Assembly: GCF_030252345.1 (NCBI RefSeq)
Contig: NZ_CP126980.1
Location: 3,673,501-3,737,500 of the forward strand
Direction: 5' to 3'
Source: Actinoplanes oblitus
Lineage (GTDB): Bacteria > Actinomycetota > Actinomycetes > Mycobacteriales > Micromonosporaceae
DNA length: 64,000 nucleotides
Part shown: positions 43,543 to 50,926 of the stretch, one piece after another
Layout: each line of letters begins with the position of its first letter
Position numbering within the stretch: the stretch's first letter is position 1
Made by a program: the position numbers and the translations under genes
Notes under the pieces: model-generated
What the model saw: the letters and a program-made list of their open reading frames with translations, nothing else
The model's database searches: none
Told to the model about the DNA's origin: nothing

Positions 43543-44268
43543 TCAGATTGTTTTCACGCCGGCCACCATGTCGGTCGGCGCCGGTGATCCGCCGGGCGGC
43601 TCCACCGAGACACCGACCACGGACACCGGCTGCACGCCGTACAGGATCTTCACGGCCGTGGTCTGACCGGCGGCGAGAACGTCCTCGGACACCGCCTTGC
43701 CGCCGCGGACCGTCCACAGTTGGAAGACGCGGCCGTCCGCCGGTGGGGCATCGGCGGCCATCAGGATCACCGCCGAGTCACGCAGCCGGGAGTACGCCAC
43801 GGTGACCTTGCCCCCGCTGCTCAGCGGCTGCACGCGCAGCACCACGTCGGGTGCGGCCAGGATGGTGCGTACCTCGGCCTCGCGGTCACGGGCCGCCTCG
43901 GCGGCGGTGTGCTCATCGCGTACGCGATGCTCCTGGAAGGCGAAGACCGCCGTGCCCGCGCCGGCCGCGGCGAGCACAGCGGCGGCCGCGGCGACCCACC
44001 GCGTCCGGTACGCCCGGCGCGGCCGGCGTGGCGTCTCCACCGGCACCTGCCGGGTCGTCGCGACAACGGCCAGGACGTTGTCGCGCATCCTCGGTGGTGG
44101 CACCGACCAGGCGCCGTCGGCCAGCCGGGCGGCGGCCTCCCGCAACTCGGCGGCCTCGACCCGGCAGTCGTCGCATTCGCGCAGGTGCCGATCGACGGCG
44201 GCCCGTTCGAGATCGTCGACCGCGTCCAGCGCGTACGCGCCGATCAGCGAGTGAATGTCAGCAGTCAT
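43543..44268 (-). CDS. rskA: Anti-sigma-K factor (RskA-like)
   Basis: A 241-residue membrane anti-sigma factor. The N-terminal domain has 'HSLIGAYALDAVDDLERAAVDRHLRECDDCRVEAAELREA', with the H-x3-C-x2-C anti-sigma motif. A membrane helix is at about residues 90-110. The extracytoplasmic RskA domain contains 'GGKVTVAYSRLRDSAVILMAADAPPADGRVFQLWTVRGG' and 'VSVEPPGGSPAPT'. In mycobacteria RskA is cleaved by regulated intramembrane proteolysis to free SigK. Its ATG overlaps the sigma gene by 4 nt. Confidence 0.9.
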   Translation of the reverse strand: MTADIHSLIGAYALDAVDDLERAAVDRHLRECDDCRVEAAELREAAARLADGAWSVPPPRMRDNVLAVVATTRQVPVETPRRPRRAYRTRWVAAAAAVLAAAGAGTAVFAFQEHRVRDEHTAAEAARDREAEVRTILAAPDVVLRVQPLSSGGKVTVAYSRLRDSAVILMAADAPPADGRVFQLWTVRGGKAVSEDVLAAGQTTAVKILYGVQPVSVVGVSVEPPGGSPAPTDMVAGVKTI

Positions 44269-44885
44269 GCCGTCGCCTCCACACCCAGGCAGTCCCGCAG
44301 CCGGATCAGGCCGTCGCGCATCCGCGTCTTCACCGTGCCCAGCGGCGTCTGCAGCAGTTCCGCGACCTGCGGATACGAGTGCCCCTGGTAGTACGCCAGG
44401 GTGACCACCTGCCGTTGCAGGCCGGTCAGTCCGTCCAGGCAGCGCCGCACCTGCTGACGCTCCAGGCGACCGGACACCTCGTCGGCCACCTGGTCGTACG
44501 GCGTGTCGATGGCCGCCGCCCCGGCCCGGACCGTGCGCTCGGCCGCCGCCTGTTCGGCCCGGACCCGGTCGACGGCCCGCCGATGGGCGATGGTGAACAC
44601 CCACGACGTCGCCGAGCCGCCCGCCGGGTCGAACCGGGTCGCGGTACGCCACACCTCGACCAGCACCTCCTGAGCCACCTCCTCGGCCTGCGCGGGATCC
44701 CGCAGCACCCGCCGGACCAGCCCGTACACCCGGGGTGCCACCACGTCGTAGAGCCGGGCGAACGCCCTCTCGTCGCCGCGACCGACCGCCCGCAGCAGCT
44801 CGTTCGCGTCCACCTGTCCCGGTGATCCCGGGCCGGGCACCGGACTCAGGTGCTCCGCCCGGCGGCTCGTGCCGCGCTCCGCCAT
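44265..44885 (-). CDS. sigK: ECF sigma factor, SigK-like
   Basis: A 206-residue ECF sigma factor of the SigK group. Region 2: 'FARLYDVVAPRVYGLVRRVLRDPAQAEEVAQEVLVEVW' and 'SWVFTIAHRRAVDRVR'. Region 4: 'LTGLQRQVVTLAYYQGHSYPQVAELLQTPLGTVKTRMRDGLIRL'. ATG 44885 is favoured over TTG 44888 because AAGAAGGA lies 9 bases upstream. It heads the operon sigK-rskA-fasciclin-molybdopterin oxidoreductase. The upstream region carries five 21-bp direct repeats. Confidence 0.9.
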   Translation of the reverse strand: MAERGTSRRAEHLSPVPGPGSPGQVDANELLRAVGRGDERAFARLYDVVAPRVYGLVRRVLRDPAQAEEVAQEVLVEVWRTATRFDPAGGSATSWVFTIAHRRAVDRVRAEQAAAERTVRAGAAAIDTPYDQVADEVSGRLERQQVRRCLDGLTGLQRQVVTLAYYQGHSYPQVAELLQTPLGTVKTRMRDGLIRLRDCLGVEATA

Positions 44886-44905
44886 CAAAGAACCATCCTT
44901 CTTCG

Positions 44906-45008
44906 CTCCGACGCACTCGTGATGAGCTCCGACGCACTCGCGATGAGCTCTGACGCACTCGTGTCGAGGTCCGGCGCACTCGAGACGAGTTCCGGTGCAC
45001 TCGTGAGG
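44906..45008. repeat. Five 21-bp direct repeats upstream of sigK
   Basis: Units begin at 44906, 44927, 44948, 44969 and 44990, with no spacers. The core GACGCACTCG is kept in the first three and varies slightly in the last two. A 21-bp period equals two turns of B-DNA, so a protein could bind the units on one face. The array starts about 20 bp upstream of the sigK start codon. The frames through it give only heptad-like low-complexity peptides. Confidence 0.85.
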
Positions 45009-45143
45009 ATTCGGAGCCGGGGCCTCGCCGGATGGGTCCGTATCCCGAAAATTCCCCCAGCGCGCGGACCCGCCGGGAGGGATTGAAAATCGGGCGGCGG
45101 GGGATTGCAGGACCTGCAGGACGACCTACTCAGGAGGCGCGCA

Positions 45144-46205
45144 ATGAGCGTGAAAGACAATCGCGACAGCGGCGGCGACGGCTCCGACTCGGTCGCCACC
45201 ACCCGGACGGGTGATGACAAACCCTACGACCTGTCCGCGCCACCACCGGACGCCGGCCCGGACAGCCCCGCCCAGCTGTCGGGCACCGGCCTGTTCGCCG
45301 CGCTCAAGCGGACCTTCAAGCAGTTCTCCCAGGACAACATCTCCGACTGGGCGGCGGCCCTGACCTATTACGGTGTGCTGTCCATCTTCCCCGGACTGCT
45401 GGTCATCGTGTCGTTGCTCGGCATGCTCAACGACAACGGCCAGAAGACGGTCCAGGACGCGGTGCACGACCTGGCGCCCAGCCCGCAACTGCGGGACCTG
45501 GTCGACACGGTGCTGACGCAGGTGCAGGACCCGGGCAAGGCGGGTCTGGCCGCGATCATCGGGATCATCGTGGCGTTCTGGTCGGCGTCCGGTTACACGG
45601 CGGCCTTCATGCGGGCGTCCAACGCCGTCTACGACGTTCCGGAAGGGCGTCCGATCTGGAAGACGCTGCCGATCCGGGTGGGCGTCACCGCTGTGGTCGG
45701 TCTGGTGCTCGTCATCTCCGCGGCGATCGTCATCTTCACCGGCGACGTCGCCCAGATCGTCGGTGACAAGCTCGGGCTCGGCTCGGCGGCCGTGACGACC
45801 TGGAACATCGCCAAGTGGCCGGTCCTGCTGGTCCTGGTGAGCCTGATGTTCGCGATCCTCTACTGGGCCTCGCCGAACGCGAAGACTGGCGGATTCCGCT
45901 GGGTCAGCCCCGGTGGCCTGTTCGCCGTCCTGGCGTGGGTCCTGGCGTCCGTCGCGTTCGCGGTCTACCTGGCGAACTTCGCCAACTACAACAAGACCTA
46001 CGGCACCCTGGGCGGCGTGATCGCGTTCCTGGTCTGGATGTGGATCAGCAACATCGCGATCCTGCTGGGCGCGGAGTTGGACGCCGAGTTGCAGCGCGGC
46101 CGGGCGATCGCCGCCGGCCACGACCCCACCGACGAGCCGTTCCTCGAACTCCGCGACGACCGGAAGATCAAGCCGGGCAGCGAGCAGGGGCTGAGTACCA
46201 ACTGA
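45144..46205 (+). CDS. YihY/BrkB family membrane protein
   Basis: A 353-residue membrane protein. A hydrophilic, disordered N-terminus (~55 residues) leads to 'RTFKQFSQDNISDWAAALTYYGVLSIFPGLLVIVSLLG', the family hallmark. Six helices follow, with 'IGIIVAFWSASGYTAAFMRASNAVYDVPEGRP' and 'YGTLGGVIAFLVWMWISNIAILLGAELDAEL'. The family was once annotated as RNase BN in error; members are envelope proteins of unclear transport function. ATG 45144 has AGGAGG upstream. Confidence 0.92.
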   Translation: MSVKDNRDSGGDGSDSVATTRTGDDKPYDLSAPPPDAGPDSPAQLSGTGLFAALKRTFKQFSQDNISDWAAALTYYGVLSIFPGLLVIVSLLGMLNDNGQKTVQDAVHDLAPSPQLRDLVDTVLTQVQDPGKAGLAAIIGIIVAFWSASGYTAAFMRASNAVYDVPEGRPIWKTLPIRVGVTAVVGLVLVISAAIVIFTGDVAQIVGDKLGLGSAAVTTWNIAKWPVLLVLVSLMFAILYWASPNAKTGGFRWVSPGGLFAVLAWVLASVAFAVYLANFANYNKTYGTLGGVIAFLVWMWISNIAILLGAELDAELQRGRAIAAGHDPTDEPFLELRDDRKIKPGSEQGLSTN

Positions 46206-46221
46206 CCGGGCCGGCGGCCAC

Positions 46222-46247
46222 CCGGCGCCAAGCGTTCCCGGCGCCGG
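46222..46247. terminator. Hairpin between convergent genes
   Basis: An 8-bp stem (CCGGCGCC / GGCGCCGG, 10-nt loop) 17 bp after the YihY/BrkB stop, ahead of the convergent SRPBCC gene. Confidence 0.5.
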
Positions 46248-46348
46248 CTCGGCGATCCGCTTGACGGCGCGCAACCGCGGGTCCCGCTCGCGAGCGTGGT
46301 GGCCGTGCCGGCCCCGTCGCCGGCCAGGACCTCTAGGGTCCGCACCGG

Positions 46349-46801
46349 TCAGGCCCGCGGGGCTTCCGCCTCGTCGCGGACCTCGGCGAGCTTGCGCGGC
46401 CATCCGGCGTCGTTCGCGGAGTACCGCGCGGCGAGTTCCTCGGCGGGGACGTCCAGGCCGGCGAAACCGCTCTCCGTCACCTCCAGCCGGGTGCGGCCGG
46501 CCCGCTCGGTCAGGGTGAGCTCGACCAGTGTGGCGGCGGCGCCCGGCTCGGCGCCGGCCGGTCCGGGCGCCCAGTGGAACGTCAGGCGATGGGCCGGCTG
46601 CACCGTGCCGATCCGGGCGAGCAGCGTGCCGTGGGTGGTGTGGTGGCCGAACAGCAGCCGGCCGCCGGGGCGCAGATCGAGCTCGGCCGGCGCGCCGCCG
46701 CCGAACCACCGGCCGAGGAAGGCGGGTGCGGTGAGCGTGGCCCAGACCCGCTCGGCCGGCGCGTCGATCTCGCAGCGGTGACTCATCGTGTTGGCGACCA
46801 T
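46349..46801 (-). CDS. SRPBCC/AHSA1-like domain protein
   Basis: A 150-residue protein of the START/SRPBCC fold. Typical pattern: 'IDAPAERVWATLTAPAFLGRWFGGG', 'GGRLLFG', 'RIGTVQPAHRLTFHWAPGP', 'VELTLTERAGRTRLEVTESGF', and a C-terminal 'GWPRKLAEVRD' helix. Such proteins bind hydrophobic ligands; AHSA1-like members are widespread and mostly uncharacterised. The ATG at 46801 has GGAGGAGCT upstream, so the longer frame to 46846 is not used. No adjacent ArsR partner is seen. Confidence 0.85.
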   Translation of the reverse strand: MVANTMSHRCEIDAPAERVWATLTAPAFLGRWFGGGAPAELDLRPGGRLLFGHHTTHGTLLARIGTVQPAHRLTFHWAPGPAGAEPGAAATLVELTLTERAGRTRLEVTESGFAGLDVPAEELAARYSANDAGWPRKLAEVRDEAEAPRA

Positions 46802-46891
46802 CGTGACAGCTCCTCCGTGGTGGAGCCCGATCGTCGCAACCCGCACGGCTGACGCGCAAACCCGGGGTCGCGCCTCCTCGTCGCGGGTTGA

Positions 46892-48067
46892 TCAGTGGGC
46901 GTGTCCGGCGGCCGCGGTGAGGATCTCCGTGACGACGTGGTCGGCCGCGGCGGGCCTGCCCTGGTGAGCGGCCGCCTGGGCGAGGTGGTGACGGCGCTGC
47001 GGGTCGGTCAGGAGAGCCAGCACGCTGTCGCGCAGCCGGGCCGGGGTGGCCTCGTCACCGTCGAGCATGATGGCGGCGTTCTTCTCGGCGAGGTGGCGTG
47101 CCGTGATGCGCTGCTCGTCACCGGCGGCGTGCGGATAGGGGATCAGTACGCAGGCCTTGCCGAGCGCGGTGAGCTCGGCGACCGTCCCGGCGCCGCTGCG
47201 GGCCACGACGATGGTGGCGGCGGCCAGCAGGTCCGGCATCTCGTCGTGGATGAAGTCGGCGACCCGGAAGCGCTGGGCCAGCGGCGCCGGGAGGTCGTGG
47301 GCCACCTGCTGCATCTCAGCGTGGTCGAGGCTGCCGCACTGGTGGACGATCTGGCAGTGCGGCAGCAGGTCGGGCAGGGCCTCGGTCAGCATCCGGTTGA
47401 CCTGTCGCGCGCCGGAGGCGCCCCCGGTGACCAGCACCAGCGGGATCGCCGGGTCCAGCCGGTACGCGGCCAGGCCGTTCGCCGGGTTGCCCTGCATCAT
47501 GGCCGGCCGGACCGGGTTCCCGGTGACGACCGCGCGCGGGCGCGCCTTCGGCGGCAGGTGGTCGAGCGAGGCCTCGTGGCTGAGCAGGATCCGGGTGGCG
47601 AAGCGCGCCAGGATCCGGTTCGCCAGGCCCAGGATGAGGGTCTGCTCGTGCAGCAGGTACGGCACCCGGAACAGGCGCGCGGCCAGGCCGATCGGGACCG
47701 AGACGTAGCCGCCGGTGCTCAGCACGACAGCGGGGCGGGTGCGGGCGACGGTGAGCGCCGCCTGCACGACGCCCAGCGGGATCCGGAAGGCGTCCGCGAT
47801 GTTGCTGCCCAGCTGGCGCAGGCTCGGCGACCGGCGCAGCTTGCCGGTGGTGATCGCCTTGAACGGGATGTTGTTGCGGGCGGCGACGGTGGCTTCCAGG
47901 CCGTTGGCGACGCCGACCCACAGCAGGTCCGGCACGTCACCGGTGGCGGCGAGCCGGTTCTGCAGGGTGGTGATGGTGGTCAGCGCGGGATAGGTGTGCC
48001 CGCCGGTACCACCACCGGTGACGATCATGCGGAGGGCGTGCAGGCGCTGGGTGCTGTAGAGGGACAT
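46892..48067 (-). CDS. MurG-like UDP-N-acetylglucosamine:undecaprenyl-PP-MurNAc-peptide GlcNAc transferase
   Basis: A 391-residue GT28 enzyme. The N-terminal acceptor-site loop is 'IVTGGGTGGHTYPAL'. Other MurG-like motifs are 'LSTGGYVSVPIGLAARL', 'LHEQTLILGLANR', 'VTGNPVRPA', 'VTGGASGARQVN' and 'VVARSGAGTVAELTALGKACVLIPYP'. It would make lipid II from lipid I. It lies outside a division/cell-wall (dcw) cluster, so it is probably a second MurG or a MurG-like enzyme of a special pathway. The neighbour upstream on the same strand is an inositol-monophosphatase-like gene (81-bp gap). Confidence 0.85.
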   Translation of the reverse strand: MSLYSTQRLHALRMIVTGGGTGGHTYPALTTITTLQNRLAATGDVPDLLWVGVANGLEATVAARNNIPFKAITTGKLRRSPSLRQLGSNIADAFRIPLGVVQAALTVARTRPAVVLSTGGYVSVPIGLAARLFRVPYLLHEQTLILGLANRILARFATRILLSHEASLDHLPPKARPRAVVTGNPVRPAMMQGNPANGLAAYRLDPAIPLVLVTGGASGARQVNRMLTEALPDLLPHCQIVHQCGSLDHAEMQQVAHDLPAPLAQRFRVADFIHDEMPDLLAAATIVVARSGAGTVAELTALGKACVLIPYPHAAGDEQRITARHLAEKNAAIMLDGDEATPARLRDSVLALLTDPQRRHHLAQAAAHQGRPAAADHVVTEILTAAAGHAH

Positions 48068-48148
48068 CCTGGCCAATCCGAGATCGGGTACCGGTCGGGG
48101 GTCGAGGCAGTTTAGCGACAGCGAGGTGTCGCGTTTCGCCCGACTTTG

Positions 48149-48928
48149 TCAGAGCGCGGCGCGGACCCGCTCGGCGAGGGCGGGCCACAGCGGTGCGGCG
48201 GCGCCGATGGTCAGCTCGGTGGAGAAGTCCGGCCCGTGCCCGCCGAGGACCACGCCCGCCTCCCGCGCGATCAGCGCACCGGCGGCGATGTCCCACAGGT
48301 TCGTGTCCAGGGCCACCCCGCCGTCCAGGCGGCCGGCCGCCTGGTAGGCCAGGTTCAGCGCGGCCGGGACCCGGCGGATGTCGCCGGAGACCGGCAGCAG
48401 CGCCCGGATCACCCGGGCGGCGCGCTCCTTGGTGGCCGGGTTCGGCTGGAAGCTGACCCCGATCAGGGCCTGCTCCAGCGGCGGACCGGACGAGGCCGTG
48501 ATCGGCTCGTCGCCGAGCCGGGCGCCACCGCCGTCGACGGCGCTGAACGTCTCCCCGGCGGCCGGGTCGTGCACCACCGCGAGGCGGGCCCGGTCCTGCT
48601 GGTAGAGCGCGATGCACACCGACCACGGACCGGTACGGCTGATGTAGTTACGGGTGCCGTCCAGTGGATCGACGACCCAGGTCCACCCGGTCGTACCGGA
48701 ACCGCCGTGGCCCTCCTCGGCCTGCACCGCGTCGTCCGGCCAGGCCGCCCGGATCGCGTCCACGATGAGCCGCTCACTGGCGATGTCGACGTCCGAGACG
48801 ACGTCGTTGACATGCGCCTTGGGCGCCCCGACGGTCAGGCTGTCACGCCTGTCGAGCTGCAGCTGCCCGGCCCGGACGGCCAGGGCGGCGACCAGGTCGC
48901 GGGCCGCGAGGAGATCCCGATTCATCAT
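48149..48928 (-). CDS. Inositol monophosphatase family protein
   Basis: A 259-residue Mg-dependent phosphatase. Metal-binding motifs are intact: 'DVVSDVDIASE', 'QAEEGHGG', 'WVVDPLDGTRNYI' (DPLDGT) and 'LWDIAAGALIAREAGVVLGG' (WDxAAG). Family members hydrolyse inositol phosphate, PAP or histidinol phosphate; the true substrate is unresolved. Start ATG 48928 is chosen among three near-adjacent starts (48934 TTG, 48928, 48925). It may be co-transcribed with the MurG-like gene. Confidence 0.88.
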   Translation of the reverse strand: MMNRDLLAARDLVAALAVRAGQLQLDRRDSLTVGAPKAHVNDVVSDVDIASERLIVDAIRAAWPDDAVQAEEGHGGSGTTGWTWVVDPLDGTRNYISRTGPWSVCIALYQQDRARLAVVHDPAAGETFSAVDGGGARLGDEPITASSGPPLEQALIGVSFQPNPATKERAARVIRALLPVSGDIRRVPAALNLAYQAAGRLDGGVALDTNLWDIAAGALIAREAGVVLGGHGPDFSTELTIGAAAPLWPALAERVRAAL

Positions 48929-48964
48929 CGGCAAGGTTAACCGACGGCGGTGCCGGGCCGGGCG

Positions 48965-49432
48965 TCAGCCGACCGGCTCCGGCTCGTGCCGGACCGGGAA
49001 GTTGACCGAGTTGGCGATGAAGCACACCCGGTGCGCGCGTTCGTGCAGGTCGGCCAGCAGCCCGGCCTGGGCCGGGTCGGCCAGGGTGACCCGGGGCCGC
49101 AGCGTCACCTCGTCGAACTGGCCGCTGCCGTCGGCGGTGGTGGTCATCGTGCCCCGCGGGGTGTCCGAGTAACCGGTGACCACGACCTTCGCCGTGGTGC
49201 ACAGGTGCAGGAACGACAGCATGTGGCACTGCGACAGGGCGGTGAGCAGCAGCTCCTCCGGGTTCCACCGGGCCGGGTCGCCGCGGAACGTGGGATCGGA
49301 GCTGCCGGCGATCGGCGCCTTGCCGGCAGCTGTCACGTCGTGGTCGCGGGTGTAGTCGCGGTAGGAGCTGGTGCCGGTCCCGGTGTTCCCGGTCCAGGTC
49401 ACCGTCACCTCGTACCGATGGGTCTTCGACAT
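48965..49432 (-). CDS. OsmC/Ohr family peroxiredoxin-like protein
   Basis: A 155-residue protein with both family cysteines in place: 'LLLTALSQCHMLSFLHLC' and 'HERAHRVCFIANSVNFPV'. 'RWNPEELLLTALSQC' is the classical OsmC signature. Members reduce organic hydroperoxides using a Cys pair. The gene is preceded, 59 bp upstream, by a 16-bp palindrome (49491-49506) that may control it. Confidence 0.88.
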   Translation of the reverse strand: MSKTHRYEVTVTWTGNTGTGTSSYRDYTRDHDVTAAGKAPIAGSSDPTFRGDPARWNPEELLLTALSQCHMLSFLHLCTTAKVVVTGYSDTPRGTMTTTADGSGQFDEVTLRPRVTLADPAQAGLLADLHERAHRVCFIANSVNFPVRHEPEPVG

Positions 49433-49490
49433 GCCGGTCACCCTATCGGTCAGCGCCCACCACGCGGGCAGCGCCGGCTCGCCGGCGAAA

Positions 49491-49506
49491 GGCACTTCGA
49501 AGTGCC
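49491..49506. promoter_or_regulatory. 16-bp perfect palindrome between divergent genes
   Basis: GGCACTTCGAAGTGCC is fully symmetric. It lies between the OsmC gene (minus) and the small ORF/aminotransferase gene (plus), a likely binding site for a dimeric regulator. No regulator gene is adjacent. Confidence 0.55.
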
Positions 49507-49545
49507 CTCTGTGCGGTACGCCGGCCCGCTCCTACCTTCGACCGC

Positions 49546-49692
49546 ATGACCGAGTACCGCGTGCACACCTACACCGCCGGCGAGGCGGGCCTTGGCCTGG
49601 ATGATCGGGCTGGGCGCGGACGCGGTAGCCGCCGAACTGGCCACCGGCCGGACCTGATCCGCCGCCCCGGCGGACATAGGTTGGGGGCATGA
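49546..49692 (+). pseudogene. Short, probably frameshifted ORF before the aminotransferase gene
   Basis: A 48-codon frame starting 'MTEYRVHTYTAGEAG' and ending in an unnatural Arg-rich tail. Its stop overlaps the next ATG by 4 nt. Around 49590 another frame reads 'WMIGLGADAVAAELATGRT' and stops at 49657, which looks far more protein-like. The two halves may be one small gene with an internal deletion or frameshift. It could instead be a coupled leader peptide. Confidence 0.35.
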
Positions 49693-50888
49693 GCCTCGAC
49701 GTGACCGCCCTCCGCAGCCATTTCCCCTCCCTCGACCACGGGCTCGCCTTCTTCGACGGCCCGGGCGGCACGCAGACCCCGCGCCCGGTCGCCGACGCGA
49801 TAGTGGCCACCCTGACCGGGCCGCTCTCCAACCGCGGCTCGGTCAGCGTCTCCGAGCTCAACGCCGAGCGGGCCGTCACCGAGTTCCGCGCCGCCTACGC
49901 CGACCTGCTCGGCGTGCCCGCCGCCGGCATCGTGCACGGGCGCAGCGCCACCCAGCTCACCTACGACTTCGCCCGCCACCTGGCCAAGAGCTGGCAGCCC
50001 GGCGACGAGATCGTGGTCAGCCGGCTCGACCACGACAGCAATGTGCGCCCGTGGATCCAGCAGGCCGACCGGTCCGGCGTCACGGTCCGCTGGATCGAGT
50101 TCGACACCGAGAGCACCGAGCTCGATGTGGACTCGCTGCGGCGGGTGCTGTCGCCGCGTACCCGGCTGGTCGCGGTGACCGCCGCCGCCAACCTGATGGG
50201 CACGGTCCCGCCGGTGCGCCAGGTCGCCGACCTGGCCCATGCGGCGGGAGCCCTGGTGTACGTGGACGGTGTGCACTACGCGGCTCACCGCCTGGTGGAC
50301 GTGGCCGAGTTGGGCGCCGACCTGTTCGTCTGCTCGCCCTACAAGTTCCTCGGCCCGCACTGCGGGGTGCTGGCCGGCGCACCGGAGCTGCTGGCGACGA
50401 TCCGGCCGGACAAGCTGCTGCCCTCGCCCGACGCGGTGCCGGAGCGTTTCGAGTTCGGCACGCTGCCGTACGAGATGCTGGCCGGTGCCACCGCCGCCGT
50501 CGACTTCCTCGCCGGGATCGATCCGGGCGCCGGGGTCACCCGCCGGGAGCGGCTGACCAACTCGCTGGCCTCGGTGCACGAGCACGAGACCGCGCTGCGC
50601 CTGCGGCTGGAGGAGGGGCTGCGCGAGCTCGGTGACGCGGTCACCCTTTACTCGCGGGCCGCCGAGCGCACCCCGACGCTGCTGATGAGCTTCGCCGGCC
50701 GGGACGCCCGGGACGCGCAGGTGCACCTGGCCGGCCGGGGCGTGCTGGCGCCCGCCGGGTCGTTCTACGCCTGCGAGCCGTTCGCGGCGATGAAGCTGGA
50801 GGCGCCCGCCCTGCGGGCCGGCCTGGCCCCGTACACCACCGCCGACGAGGTGGACCGGCTGCTCGACGGCCTCGCCGCGTTTCTCTGA
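49689..50888 (+). CDS. Cysteine desulfurase-like class V aminotransferase
   Basis: A 399-residue PLP enzyme of the class V (NifS/Csd-like) group. Visible features: 'FFDGPGGTQTPRPVADAI' at the N-terminus, 'HGRSATQLTYDFARHLAKSW', 'SRLDHDSNVRPWIQ', 'VTAAANLMGTVPPV', 'YVDGVHYAAH' (cofactor Asp/His) and 'CSPYKFLGPHCG' with the PLP Lys. The active-site Cys loop of true desulfurases is not evident, so desulfurase activity is uncertain. This layout matches the 'cysteine desulfurase-like protein' subfamily. Confidence 0.87.
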   Translation: MSLDVTALRSHFPSLDHGLAFFDGPGGTQTPRPVADAIVATLTGPLSNRGSVSVSELNAERAVTEFRAAYADLLGVPAAGIVHGRSATQLTYDFARHLAKSWQPGDEIVVSRLDHDSNVRPWIQQADRSGVTVRWIEFDTESTELDVDSLRRVLSPRTRLVAVTAAANLMGTVPPVRQVADLAHAAGALVYVDGVHYAAHRLVDVAELGADLFVCSPYKFLGPHCGVLAGAPELLATIRPDKLLPSPDAVPERFEFGTLPYEMLAGATAAVDFLAGIDPGAGVTRRERLTNSLASVHEHETALRLRLEEGLRELGDAVTLYSRAAERTPTLLMSFAGRDARDAQVHLAGRGVLAPAGSFYACEPFAAMKLEAPALRAGLAPYTTADEVDRLLDGLAAFL

Positions 50889-50926
50889 CGGATCGGTTAC
50901 TGCGTTATCGCCCGGCGGGTTGGAAG

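Noticed and set aside
44906..45008. CRISPR array
   Set aside because: The 21-bp units are contiguous without spacers. The 64-bp (9258-9440) and 30-bp (60869-61075) repeats also lack unique spacers. No cas1/cas2 is present.
44885..45220. 111-codon minus-strand ORF just upstream of sigK, ending in 7-residue repeats
   Set aside because: The peptide repeat simply reflects the 21-bp DNA repeat; all frames through it give similar low-complexity sequence. Better explained as a regulatory array.
45144..46205. Ribonuclease BN
   Set aside because: Old annotation for the YihY/BrkB family; the protein is clearly polytopic membrane and lacks RNase motifs.
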